Source of the DNA: Enoplolaimus lenunculus
Lineage: Eukaryota; Nematoda; Enoplea; Enoplida; Thoracostomopsidae
Assembly (NCBI GenBank): GCA_030248215.1
Contig: JASANG010002742.1
Coordinates: forward strand, 1-64,000
DNA length: 64,000 bases
Direction: 5' to 3'
This document shows positions 1 to 10,165 of this stretch, one piece after another (the first letter of the stretch is position 1; every line of letters starts with the position of its first letter). Below the pieces are notes generated by a model. That model did not search any database, had not been told where the DNA came from, and saw only the letters and a program-made list of their open reading frames with translations. Made by a program: the position numbers and the translations under genes.

Positions 1-112
1 TATTTTACTATCTGTTTACACCTAGCGTTACTATTTTTTCACAATGTTATCCAATATGCTAATAGAAACAACGTGCCCCAAGCTGCCCCGGTTATAACGT
101 AAACCCCGCATT
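1..112. mobile_element. Family A TIR element, right-end fragment
   Basis: The end GGTTATAACGTAAACCCCGC matches, with few changes, the terminal repeat of the fuller family A copies at 29434-30110 and 1345-2014, and the bases before it (an 'aatatgctaatag' stretch) match the sub-terminal part of the 29-30 kb copy. The rest of this copy lies left of the window. No coding capacity is seen. Confidence 0.7.
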
Positions 113-422
113 AGGTACTTGCTCAAAAATGAAAACCGTCGCTTTCGACAGTCCAAATTCAGAAAATAATTATCAAGACAAACGGTATAATTTGTTCATT
201 TAGAAATTGCGTCAAAAATAAAAATACTCTTAAACGCTTTCGAAAAGCTTTTATAAAAACGGAGAAACTCACTGAAATAAATCACTTACTGTTTGAGAAA
301 ATTCTATATAAGCTGCAATATAAAATCGCTTTGTTCAAGATGCAGTCTAACCTACATCCTTGGCAGCTATTTATGACAAACATCGCAGCAAGTGGGGAGC
401 ATTTTTACCAACCGTCTCCTAG
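113..422. other. Unassigned AT-rich stretch
   Basis: A + strand frame stays open from about 130 to 442, but runs of this length are expected several times by chance in AT-rich DNA of this size, and it has no early ATG. I see no repeat and no recognisable protein. Confidence 0.4.
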
Positions 423-590
423 CGCATTAATGCTGAAATGATGTCTATATCGGAACCTCCGGTAAGAGACGTTGGGCACGTTGATAAGGCAACGAGTGCT
501 GACAACGAGCTGGTCAGAGGAAGTCGCACTGAGTTATCAGAACGCACCAAAAGTTGCTCACGCAACTATGACTTCAACTTGTACGGCTAA
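423..590 (+). CDS. Candidate terminal coding exon, unknown product
   Basis: A pyrimidine-rich acceptor (CCGTCTCCTAG) ends at 422 and is followed by 55 open codons and a TAA at 588-590. The segment is richer in G+C than its surroundings, as the proven exons of this window are. The reading begins R-I-N-A-E-M-M-S-I-S-E-P-P and is polar and charged, with no membrane segment or known motif; it could be a cytoplasmic tail. A good donor (CCG then GTAAGA at 62 bases into the line, positions 462-467) inside it would instead give a 39-base internal exon. AATAAA lies at 887-892, rather far for a poly(A) signal. The rest of the gene would lie left of the window. I do not recognise it; it may be chance. 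Confidence 0.2.
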   Translation, partial: RINAEMMSISEPPVRDVGHVDKATSADNELVRGSRTELSERTKSCSRNYDFNLYG

Positions 591-899
591 AGGACCAAGT
601 ATGCAACGAAATATCGGTCGAGCGCGAAGCAATACGTTGTCAAATGACCAAGCAGCATGAGCAAAGATCACAAGTTATTCACGTACTTAAATCATTGAAA
701 AAACACCAAATCAAACGATTTAATGTACTCGAAACATCAATTATTGATTTGCAGATTGCATCTGCTCAATTTCTCAATTAGACGAATCTGATTGGATTTG
801 TCGAGTAGTTTCTGCCTGTAACAGTTTTGAGATTCAGAATTTTGCGTTCCTGTCAGTCATTTTGTCCCATGTTGAATTGACATCAAAATAAAATTTTGT
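591..899. other. Unassigned DNA
   Basis: AT-rich, with no open frame of note in the continuation of the candidate exon and no repeat that I can match elsewhere in the window. Confidence 0.4.
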
Positions 900-1344
900 G
901 TTATGAATAGCGGTTTGCAGATAAAATGTGAATGTCACATGATATTGGCTTACAAATTCCGTATCTCCAGAAATCATCATGTACAAACAGTCATATGTCA
1001 CATGTTACCGCGCGACATTTATTATGCAGAACAATGAAATTTATGCGCACGAATAAATTAACAAAAAACCAGATAATTTAGCTGTATGTGATTTCGAATA
1101 CTAAATCAGCTTCTATTTTTCTGACGTACAATATTTCGAATATCGTATGATATTGCAGTACAAATAGTAGATGTCACATTAAGATAGCAGACAATTCAAA
1201 TGTTTTGAATTCGACAGCAGATTTATGCGGAGATCACGTTATAACTGGGGCAGCTTTTAGAACACGTTTTGTCTCATCGTATTCAAAAAATTTGTATTGT
1301 CTTCTATCCTGATGTGACATTAACTCTTTGTAATGCAATATCAT
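900..1344. mobile_element. Degenerate family A element(s)
   Basis: 900-1010 aligns with the left interior of the copy at 29.5-29.6 kb (the shared run of 'tgtcacatga' and 'gcgacattta' type words). From about 1228 a second, truncated left end begins (CACGTTATAACTGGGGCAGC, then an ACACGTTTTGTC word). Two related copies therefore seem to abut before the better preserved copy at 1345. Confidence 0.55.
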
Positions 1345-2014
1345 ATGCGGTGTTAACGTTATAACCGGGGACAGCTTGGGACACGTTTTGTCCCTATTAG
1401 CCTATTGGGTAACATTTTGTCAACTAATAGACTCTATATCAAATTCAGAAAGTCGTATTTAACTTCTATCATCATGTGTTGGTCACCTTTTGTTCCTGAA
1501 TATCATATGATATTCGACGTATTGTCAGCGAATATCATATGATATATTTTCAAATGTCTCCGTACTTGAGGTAACATACACAAAAATATCATATGATACT
1601 AGAATTTGAAATTTGAATTTTTGAATTATGACACTGTTTTTCTAAGCGGTTTTGTGCCGGAAATGAATTTGCAAACGTGTATTTGGTATTTTAAGTGCAG
1701 CTGTGCCTCTGCCGTCCGACATTCCATTAATTTATTAGCCCTCGAAAATTACATTGTCTGCTGAATATCATATGATATTCGTTGTAATTTTGGAATATCA
1801 TATGATATTCGCATAAATGTCCCTCAGTATCACGTGACATGCCGATTCTTGTACACATTCATCTTCTGAGAGCGGTGGTTTGTAAGTAAATATTTTATGA
1901 CATTCGAGTTTTGTCTGTTCACCCGATATGAGTGCTGGAATGTTAACGTTGATGTCGAATCAACATGGGACAAACCGTGTCCAGCTTGCTCAGGTTATGA
2001 CGTGAATGCCGCAT
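1345..2014. mobile_element. Family A, ~670 bp TIR element (non-autonomous)
   Basis: The left end ATGCGGTGTTAACGTTATAA and right end TTATGACGTGAATGCCGCAT are inverted repeats of each other, continued inward by GGGACACGTTTTGTCCC-like words. The interior carries several copies of the perfect palindrome AATATCATATGATATT (1499-1514, 1764-1779, 1794-1809) and near copies at about 1530 and 1587. No transposase frame is present. Class by structure is a MITE-like DNA element; the superfamily is not assignable because no clear target duplication flanks it. Confidence 0.75.
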
Positions 2015-2516
2015 TAGGAATCAATTCAATTCACCGAATATTATTGTTAGAGTTATGGTCGAAAATTATAATAATCTTGCTAAAATGTTTAAATTTAAAG
2101 ATGCGATACCTGATGTTATGTAATCGAATGTAATTTATCAGTTTACATGTCCTAACTGTCAGCTAGGCTACATTGTTCTGCCAACCGCCAACTTTATCGT
2201 TGCATTTGTGAACATCTTCAGGTCTTGTAGGTGGCTCTGCCAGTCTCAAACCATAGTTTAATCTAAAAACTAAACACAAACTAAAACCAAATTCTTAAAC
2301 CACACCTTAAGGGTGTTTCTGGCTCCAACTAGTCTCTCTTAGAACTTAAGTTAGGCTTAGGCGTTGCTAGGGGGCGTAAAACTTATAAAATCTAGGTTAG
2401 GGCGGCCGCGCCGCAATGTAAACTCTATCTCGGCAATGGGTGGCCGTTATTTATATTATTCAGCTAGTCTATAAGTCATCGTTGATGTTGCTGTTGATAT
2501 ACTGAGTGACTGACAG
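2015..2516. other. Upstream region of the TSP1 gene
   Basis: No convincing ATG exon for the downstream gene could be found. The stretch holds a short TTAGGC-like piece near 2350-2400 and a GC-rich word (GCGGCCGCGCCGC) at about 2402. The missing first exon and promoter of the TSP1 gene should lie here or further left. Confidence 0.4.
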
Positions 2517-3896
2517 GTTAATGTGTTGTTGTTGTGTTTATTTGTTGATGTACTGGCGGTGGTGGCTCTGGACATAGTTTATGCCGGGGACGCCCAAAGT
2601 GGGCGTCGGTCTGTATTCAAATTAGGTCGAGACGAATATGGGTAGCCAGGACCAGAATCAGTGCCATAACATAGCCGGTTGGTTGCTTTCCCGACGTTTT
2701 TTCACGAATATTGTTTTCTTTTAAAATTTTATTTTTTTCCGTCTTGGGCAATTAAGATTGGGCCATTCAAAAGGGGTTAGTTTGGTCGGAAATTTGGTGT
2801 ATCTCTAACGGGGTTAGAATGCACGGTTCAGAATTTTGGGAATTTGGAGTGTAATTCTAACGGGGTTTGGATTGCACAATTTTCTGGGAACTTGGAAAGT
2901 GTTGGTAATTGTGAGCCAGTGGCTGGATTAAACGAATTTAAGCATAGTTCACAAGGATTTCGGATCAGGAAGACACAAATTTCTTTTTTCAAGAAATAGT
3001 TGTCGTATTCAAGAATTAATTTTCAGCTTTAACTCCCAATTTTGAAGTCGGTTTCCATGATAAACCTCTGAAATAAAAGCTTTGAATTCAAGGCATATAA
3101 TACGTCTGGAGTCCGTATCAAGACATAATTGTCTTAAATGTCAGACAATATTTCTTGAATAAAAGACAATTTATTTTGTGTGTATAATGAGATAAGCTTA
3201 AAACTTGAGATATATACATCAAATGTAGAAAATAACGAAATTCAATATCATTCAGTATATTGCAGTTGTGTAGAAAGCCCATACAGGAACACTGAAAAAT
3301 ATATACAAAAATAAAAATTCAAATTTGTTAATAATTTAAACTTAATGTTCAATTGACAACACACGTCAAGAGCTGAAGTCACAAGCGTTACCGTTTTAGT
3401 GTCCCCTGCTCAAGACTACACTTCATGGTCAGAATGGTCAAATTGTTCAGCAGATTGTGGCGGATGCGGCACACAGCTGAGATATCGAGCATGTACCGCT
3501 GCAGCTTGTGTTGGGTAAGTAAGCGCTTATTATACCTTATAAAAGTAGTTGAACAAATTGTAATGTAGCTCGGATCGCATCGTTTGCAACATTTTGCAAT
3601 TTTAACCATTCAAACTGGTGTAGTTGAGTTGAAAATAACCTAACTTAAGCTCTATTGACACGTGCAAGTTTTTGCAAGAAAAACTTGCACGTGCGAATTC
3701 ACTATAGTTAATACTATATAATTTATTTCGTACCTGTGAATGCAGTTGCAAGTCGCTTGAATTTCTATCACTGCAGTTTGATTGGTCAGTCGGAATGTTC
3801 CTCTCATTTTTTATAAAATTGGATTTTAGCGGACCGAGAACGGAATCGAGATCATGTAACCCACGTCCATGCCGACTATGTTTCCGACCAAGGTAA
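2517..3896 (+). CDS. Secreted single-domain thrombospondin type-1 (TSP1) protein, N-terminus missing
   Basis: Exons read as 2517-2625, 3400-3514 and 3830-3892/3896. The first gives a hydrophobic stretch (VLLLCLFVDVLAVVAL) then DIVYAGDAQSGRR, a likely signal peptide and mature start; no ATG is in frame, so a short first exon is missing. Exons 2 and 3 together encode one TSP1 repeat: SWSEWSNCSADCGGCG, then QLRYRACTAAAC, then GPRTESRSCNPRPC, giving the W-x-x-W and paired-cysteine pattern of the family. Splice phases agree (1 nt, then 2 nt). Exon 1 has a weak donor (GTCGAG at 2626; alternative GTAGCC at 2643). After exon 3 the frame stops at TAA 3894-3896 if unspliced, or splices at the GTAAAC donor, possibly to 5611-5641. 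TSP1 repeats are extracellular adhesion modules. Domain call is firm; exon 1 and the 3' end are inference. Confidence 0.72.
3659..3693. repeat. Perfect hairpin inside TSP1 intron 2
   Basis: Two perfect 15-base arms (CACGTGCAAGTTTTT and its complement) surround a 5-base loop, with the intron between the two TSP1-coding exons as host. The arm words recur in the dispersed family I sequence near 43.62-43.77 kb, so this is probably the remnant of a short inverted-repeat element. Confidence 0.85.
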
Positions 3897-4129
3897 ACAT
3901 GAATAACATTTTTTCAAGACTTCTTTTGTTATTTTTTGCTTAATTTTTGGCCCGTCTACTTTCCAGCATTTTAGATGAATTCATTTTAGAATTAAACACT
4001 TCAAAGGGCCGCTTACTTATTCGTACATATGTTTAAACTGTGCGAAATGCTACACTTAATATATGTAAAAATAATACATAATATGAAGTGTTTAATAAAT
4101 ATCGTAAGGTATACCAATTTGCGAAAAAT
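3897..4129. other. Unassigned DNA
   Basis: AT-rich. A TTTCCAG acceptor at about 3966 is followed by 23 open codons, which I judge to be chance. Confidence 0.35.
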
Positions 4130-4560
4130 GCGGGCCCATATCTAGTGAAGGGCTAGGGAGCGATCAGCTCCTACCTGGCAAGTTTTTGTCCCCAATCCCT
4201 AGAAAAAAATCAGGTTTTTTTAGCGCTGCAGGTCCCCGGTTCCAATATTATAGCGCTTTGAATTTTAACTTTTTACCACATAACACATGTACAAACAACA
4301 ATCAAATTTGTGTAAAGAATAAACCTGGTTAAGCTTTTATTTTACGAACATGTGACTGATAAGTACTTTCTGTTCCAATCCGTGTGTGTTTGCACTATAA
4401 TTTTGAGGGCCATAACTTTTGAAGCCATAAAAATGGTACTGTTGAATTCAGCTGGTCGAGATCTATAAGATGGGCCACCTTTTTTCAAAATCCTAGGGGG
4501 CGGTCCAAATTCTGTAACTCCGCCATTACTTCAACCGTAAAAAGGTTTTAGTGTCATTAC
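4130..4560. mobile_element. Family L dispersed repeat
   Basis: The segment shares ordered words (GGGCCATAACTTTTG, GGTACTGTTGAATTCAGCT, AAAATCCTAGG, GTAACTCCGC) with 32830-33200 and its left half with 60440-60660. Coding capacity is absent. It lies in the possible last intron of the TSP1 gene. Confidence 0.6.
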
Positions 4561-4614
4561 CAGGTTGAGCTGTTTAGGGCCTTGTTAAATGCAAGTTTTG
4601 CTATTTTATATAGA

Positions 4615-4805
4615 CTAAGGTTTGCGCTATGCTTTTTAATTATTTTCATGCCGTCCGTTACCGTCCGTCACCGTGCGCCTCTGCATGCAATATTGTACGT
4701 GAGTAATTCGCGTACGATACTGCACACGGTGACACGGATAACAGACGGCACCGGGCGGGTGACTGACGGCGACTGACGACGCCGCACGACAAGTATAACG
4801 TAACC
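4615..4805. mobile_element. Family H GC-rich palindromic TIR element
   Basis: The ends read approximately TTTGCGCTATGCTT and ACAAGTATAACGTAACCCT, imperfect inverted repeats also seen at 16912-17090. The interior is built from inverted CCGTCCGTCACCGT / ACGGTGACAGACGG words around an AATATTG core. Confidence 0.65.
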
Positions 4806-5600
4806 CTAAATCTGAACTTTATAGAGACTGCATCAAAGTCTGCTGCGAAAACTATTGGATGGTCGATGGAACTTGTATGTTTGGCTGTGATATATTTAGA
4901 TAGAATTTGTCCCATAGTGTGGTAACCTTTCGCCAAAATGCCAAGTAATACAATTTGGTCATCAATTCAAACGAAAAGACGGCTAGGACGTTGTGCGCAT
5001 CACCAACCGTTATAGGAAACCAATTTTAATTCGGAACAAGTTCTTTGGTTTTGTTAGAAGCCTGATTGGGCAAAGTCGTTTAGCAATTGATCTTTGAAAA
5101 ATACTATAGAATCGTTTATTTTTGACACAATATTAAATATAAACTAGTCAATACAGTTGTCGCAAATAGGTAACTGTCACAAAGCGCTGACCAATAATAT
5201 CCTATGTTGTTGTCGACTTTGTACCTTACAATTTGATGAATACGCGTAAGCTCAAGACACAGCATACGCCAAAGCCCAAACATAAACCTAATCCTAAAGT
5301 CTAAACCTAACTTCAAGCTGAATGATAAGCCTAAAAGTTATGCTTTAGTGTCAAAATTTCAAAAATTGTGGGTTAAAATTTTCCACGTGCCCCACATTTT
5401 GTTTGAATATTCACACTTAGACCGATCGCTCGTTTGATTTCAGCGAAAATTGGAAAAAGCTGTATCTATTAAGAGTTGCAGATTGTCTTACTATAGTCTC
5501 AATTGGCTCCATAAACTTGATAGTATATTAACGTTTAAGCATTCATGATCATATACTAAAGTTTAACAGAAAACACTAATTCCCCGATATTCAAATGAAT
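4806..5600. other. Unassigned DNA
   Basis: No exon or clear repeat, apart from a few TTAGGC/CCTAAAG-like words near 5280-5340. Confidence 0.4.
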
Positions 5601-5610
5601 ATTTTTACAG

Positions 5611-5641
5611 AGGGCACGCAAAACCTGCTGCACTTCGCTAG
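5611..5641 (+). other. Possible last exon of the TSP1 gene
   Basis: A strong acceptor (ATTTTTACAG) is followed by a frame that fits the 2-nt phase left by the donor at 3892 and reads GHAKPAALR then a TAG at 5639-5641. An AATAAA lies 51 bases after the stop. The exon is very short, so this rests on signals only. Confidence 0.3.
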
Positions 5642-5691
5642 TTTCGTTTAATATTTCTCTGATGAAACTTGCTTTAATTGATTGCACTATT

Positions 5692-5697
5692 AATAAA
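5692..5697 (+). terminator. Candidate poly(A) signal (AATAAA)
   Basis: Placed at a normal distance after the stop of the possible last TSP1 exon; AATAAA is common in AT-rich DNA, so this has weight only with that exon. Confidence 0.3.
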
Positions 5698-6055
5698 TTG
5701 TCTCCATATTAAATATCCTTCACACAGCAAACCCAAGGTTATTCGCTGATGACACAGTGTCGGGAAACAATAAAAGTGGGTTGGTTTTTGATCCAAGTTC
5801 CAGTTCAACTGTCACCAATTTTAACATCAAGCCGGCGTCATTTGTCAAATCTTGCTCAGAACATGTTATCATTGTTTAATGTTCATTAAATTCAACCTTG
5901 CCAGTATATATACTAGTTACGGCATCTACTCGGCTGTGACACTGTTTGGATTGTGCCCTGGCAGTATATCCTTCGGTCGTGTTGTATTTTTGGCAAAACA
6001 CTCATACCAGATGAAGACAATATTTTCTATCTATTTCAATATTCCGTACCGTGTG

Positions 6056-6228
6056 TCAGCATTGATTTTGTCGTATAAAGACAAACATAAACAAAACAAG
6101 AAATATAACTGCCATCGCGGCAATAACTAAGGCAAGAATAGCGCTCCATGTAGCAGCGGCGCCTTTGGGCAGTGACAACGAGAACGGATTGTTCGTTTCG
6201 GCCAGTTTCACCAGATGATTCCAAAGCT
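6056..6228 (-). CDS. Candidate terminal exon with C-terminal membrane anchor
   Basis: On the - strand an acceptor (ATTCCTTCAG, at 6229-6231) opens a frame reading LWNHLVKLAETNNPFSLSLP, then a ~24-residue hydrophobic run (WSAILALVIAAMAVIFLVLF) followed by FIRQNQC and a TGA at 6056-6058. The lay-out (polar stretch, one membrane segment, very short charged tail) is that of a type I membrane protein's last exon, and resembles the last exon of the ZP gene at 54 kb. I could not find upstream exons with a matching phase (1 nt). T-rich DNA can give chance hydrophobic runs, but the Ala-rich composition here comes from GC-containing codons, which argues for coding. Function unknown. Confidence 0.4.
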
Positions 6229-6284
6229 CTGAAGGAATGCCACAGTATTAAAGGCCTATTGAGAAGTTCAAGTTTGTATTGCAA

Positions 6285-6500
6285 TAAATTACAGCTGCAA
6301 GTTGAACGCTGAATCTTTTGACATCGAGCACTTGCAGCTGCAACTTAATAATTTGCATGTCCAAGATTTGTTTAACAAAAATTTTCAGAACATTTTGCAG
6401 CTGCTAGTTTCATCTGCAAACACTTTGAACTTGCAAGCTGAAGCAGAAACTTTTCACTGCAATAATCTGCACATGCATATTATGGGGTTTTAGTTGTCTC
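6285..6500. repeat. Family I repeat (CAGCTGCAA-rich)
   Basis: The words CAGCTGCAAGTTGAA, TTGCAGCTGCAACTT and AACTTGCAAGCTGAAGC recur in both orientations, forming imperfect hairpins. Related words occur at 14920-15000 and 43310-43780. Confidence 0.55.
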
Positions 6501-6550
6501 GCACACGGAATCATCAATTTAATTCAATTCTCGTATAAATTAATTCAACT

Positions 6551-7401
6551 GAACAGTATACTGTATTAGTCACGTTCTTTTGAATGTTGCATTTGTTACG
6601 TTTGACAATTTAAGCCTTGAATTCGAGTTGAAATAAATTAATTGGTCCCTAGCGGTCCAATTAATTTTATTACTTTGACAAAATTTCAGCAACAATACTT
6701 ATGTTGATCGCTACCGGTGCTGGCTCGGACGGGAGCCCACCACGAAATTCCGGGGTGTTAACCTCTTTTGATGGTCAAATTATTTTTCAAATTTTCTGTT
6801 GAAAACCTTTTGAGGGCAGGAGCCCTTTATTGGGTCCCCGCACCCAAAATGGGGTATGGGAGGGGGGAGACTTCTCAGGCCCTTATGGTCATGTCATTGC
6901 TACGATTAATTTAAAAAATACTTAATTATATACGGAGACCCCAGTAATGAAAAATGCTGTTAAAAACCTATGAAGAACAGTATACTGTATTAGTCACGTT
7001 CTTTTGAATGTTGCATTTGTTACGTTTGACAAATTAAGCCTTAAATTCGAGTTGAAATAAATTAATTGGTCCCTAGCGGTCCAATTAATTTTATTTTGCT
7101 TTGACAAAATTTCAGCAACAATACTTATGTTGATCGCTACCGGTGCTGGCTCGGACGGGAGCCCACCACAAAATTCCGGGGTGTTATAACCTCTTTTGAT
7201 GGTCAAATTATTGTTCAAATTTTCTGTTGAAAACCTTTTGAGGGCAGAAGCCCTTTATTGGGTCCCCGCACCCAAAATGGGGTATGGGAGGGGGGAGACT
7301 TCTCAGGCCCTTATGGTCATGTCATTGCTACGATTAATTTAAAAATACTTAATTAAATACGGAGACCCCAGTAATGAAAAATGCTGTTAAAAACCTATGA
7401 A
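6551..7401. repeat. Tandem duplication of a ~424 bp unit (family B)
   Basis: Unit 1 is 6551-6974 and unit 2 is 6975-7401; both start GAACAGTATACTGTATTAG and end GTTAAAAACCTATGAA, and they differ by only scattered substitutions and 1-3 base indels. The unit holds a GC-rich block (CCACAAAATTCCGGGGTGT, then a GGGTATGGGAGGGGGGAG run) and no coding frame. A diverged fragment of the same family lies at about 22980-23110. Confidence 0.9.
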
Positions 7402-9724
7402 ATTTACATATCGATCAGTGTGTATAGAACAACAAAAATTAAAAGCAAGCCCGTGGCCAGAGGTCGTACAATTTTTGCCTTTACCCTTCTGCCAAGAAAT
7501 ATATTAAAACCGCCTGTATGCTTGTTACTTCAACTGCATGCCTTCCTCCAATTGTTTTGGCCCCACCTAACAGTTTGAGCTGGGTAATTGGCCTGGCTGA
7601 TAGTTCTTGGTTAAGACGTTCAGGAGAAATAATATGTATTTATGTAAAATAGTACAAGAGGGTCACAGAGCTAACCAATTACCAAAGGCAGTTCGAGACA
7701 ATATAATGATAACCTAGGCCCATATTCTCTAATGTGTATAGCAACAATCATCAGTTAGTTGACACCGTACTGAAAAATATTGCATAAGCTATGAGTGGAT
7801 AGCTTAAAGGTAATTCTAGAAGCTAACCTCGATTACAAAAGTCACTATTGTTGCAAAAGCATATCGATCCTTTGAGCATTGGTAACTGGTTAAATTTACG
7901 GTCATAGACACTGCAACCAGGACGCGGCCATTGCGCTGCACCGCCGCTAAATATAGCGCCGTTTGTTGACCAATAGTGAAATTGTTTTTGCTAAAATTTT
8001 TCACCATACACCGCTTTCTTGTGAAAAAATTGGATCACAAAAACTACCACAAGGTAAGTCATCATGGCAAATGTATAAAGCAGGGCTCAAAGTATACGCA
8101 ATGCAACTTTCCAAAAGACACGACAGCCCTCTTAGATTTGAGTGTCAGCCGCTTATTGTAGGGTGGTGCTGGGTGGGAAAGATATCTTAGCTTGAAATTG
8201 GATTTGAAAAGAAATTGAAAATATTGTTGCACGAAACGTTTAACAGAATAATTATTGGTGTTTGTACAAAAGATTGTTTGCTTTGTAACGCTAAATCGAA
8301 GCACAATTAGCACCATTTGTTTAGATTTATAGTTTCGTGCTAACAAATCTTGTATTTTTGAGAATTCCGAACAGCTGCAATAATTTCGCGTGTTCGTTTG
8401 CTTCAAACACATCCTCCTAAAAGCTAGCAACAATTGCTAAACATTATAAACCAGAAGCGTAGCCAGGGATTTATTCCAGGAACGTATAGCATTATGCAAA
8501 ACAATATTTTTTCCTCTCGGATTTATAGCGCCGCTATTCTAAATCGTGTTAAAAGTGGTTTTTGCGTGGGTCTCCGGAAATTTTGGGAGATGACATATTT
8601 CCTATATCCCTCCTGTCTCTCATTGTATATGCCCAAGATCCTATCGTGAGTGTGTTTTCTTTCGTTAAAATCAATTTTCCCAGTAATACAAGGCGTTTGC
8701 TCAACTCAGAATATGCTTGTTATTGTTGAATTAAATGATAAACATACAAAAAAGTAGCATGGTTCTGATTTGCATACGAAACACCAGTCAAACAGAAACG
8801 TTTGTTTGCATGCCATTTTGTCGCGTGTCACTTTAATGTCCATTGATCGCGCAGACGCAAGCGATTTAGTTGCGTTCAGTGCACAACAATGGATTGCTAA
8901 CAAAATTTAAGTAAAAAAAATATATTTTAATGCTCATTTTTGACAGGGAATAAAAAAATTCTTATTTGTTGCAATTTTTTATCGAAGTAAATCACAAACA
9001 CTTTTGTGCACTTACTTTCCTTATACTTGCGGTTACATTTAGGCTTATGCTCACGCTTGCACCTCGGCTTAGGCCCATAACAGGGATCGAAAGCAAGACC
9101 TCCTATTAGGAATTAGGGTTTAGCAGTAAAATGGCGGTTGACTTCTCGCTCGCTTCACTCGCAAGTGCTTTCACTCTTATATCTCAACCATCCCCCTTTA
9201 CTTTAAAGATTTCTAGATTCATCAACTGCAGGCAATAAAATTAAATATGTAGGAATGTGTGTATGCGCCAATAAACTTTGAAACGTTTAAAAAAATCTGC
9301 AAAATGACTACAAAACACTCACCGGAACGGACAAATTGTACCAAAATCGGAATGATAATGACACATTTCATTAACGGTCTGTCGCCGAAACAATTGCCGA
9401 TAACGTAGTTCGAGTACGAAAATCGCTTTGGATCATTATTTTAGGTAAATTATTTGAAACCAGTGTCGTCCGAATTGTCTAAAATTTGTTGCACAACGCT
9501 GCAGAACGGTTAATTTTTTCAGTTTAAGTGTATTTTGTGTCCGTGTTTTGCAATATTAATTTTATAAAAATTTCGTTAATTTTCAGTATTAATAAATTTA
9601 CACAAAATACATAGTATTTTAAGGTTGTGTATTTTACATCAATTTATTAATATAAAGCTGAAACATTACCCACGATACGTAAAACTTTGACATTGTTTCT
9701 GCTCAATTTTTGCTAGTTTCTTAG
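7402..9724. other. Unassigned DNA with small repeat remnants
   Basis: 7719-7810 matches the head of family G (TCTCTAATGTGTATAGCAAC). A - strand open frame of 123 codons (8062-8433) has no splice or family support. A few telomere-like hexamers lie at 9040-9075. No gene is recognised. Confidence 0.4.
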
Positions 9725-9726
9725 TA

Positions 9727-10165
9727 TACTGTATTGACCCGAATAAGAGGGCGGGTAATAAGAGGGGGTCCCCATTTCGAGTCCCAACCAATAGGAGTCC
9801 GTATCTCTACTAAGAGTCCATAAGCGGATAGAGTCCCTAAACCTTAATTAGAGTTCATAAATGTCAATTATTTCTAATTTTAGCGCATAAATGACTCCAG
9901 GACCAAATAATTTGAGTTTGAAACTTTAAAGCGTAGTTAAAATTTGAATATACATGTATAACCTTGTATTATCGCTCAAGCTTTTGACACAAGACAAACA
10001 ACATTTAATTCAACGGATAGTTGCAATACCGGATATATCAGTAACGAAGGATGGCAAAGGGCAAAATGAAAAAAATAACAGTCCGTAACCGACTAACAGG
10101 TTGGTACCCTCTGGAGAGACCAAAAAAATATCAGTTCACCCTCTTATTTGGGTCACTACAGTATA
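9727..10165. mobile_element. Family C TIR element, copy 1
   Basis: The ends TACTGTATTGACCCGAATAA and its near complement (TTATTTGGGTCACTACAGTA) are inverted and flanked by TA on both sides, consistent with a TA target site. The interior holds conserved words (CAATAGGAGTCCGTATC, GTCCGTAACCGA, ACCCTCTGGAGAG). No transposase frame is present. At least six other copies lie in this window. Confidence 0.85.
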
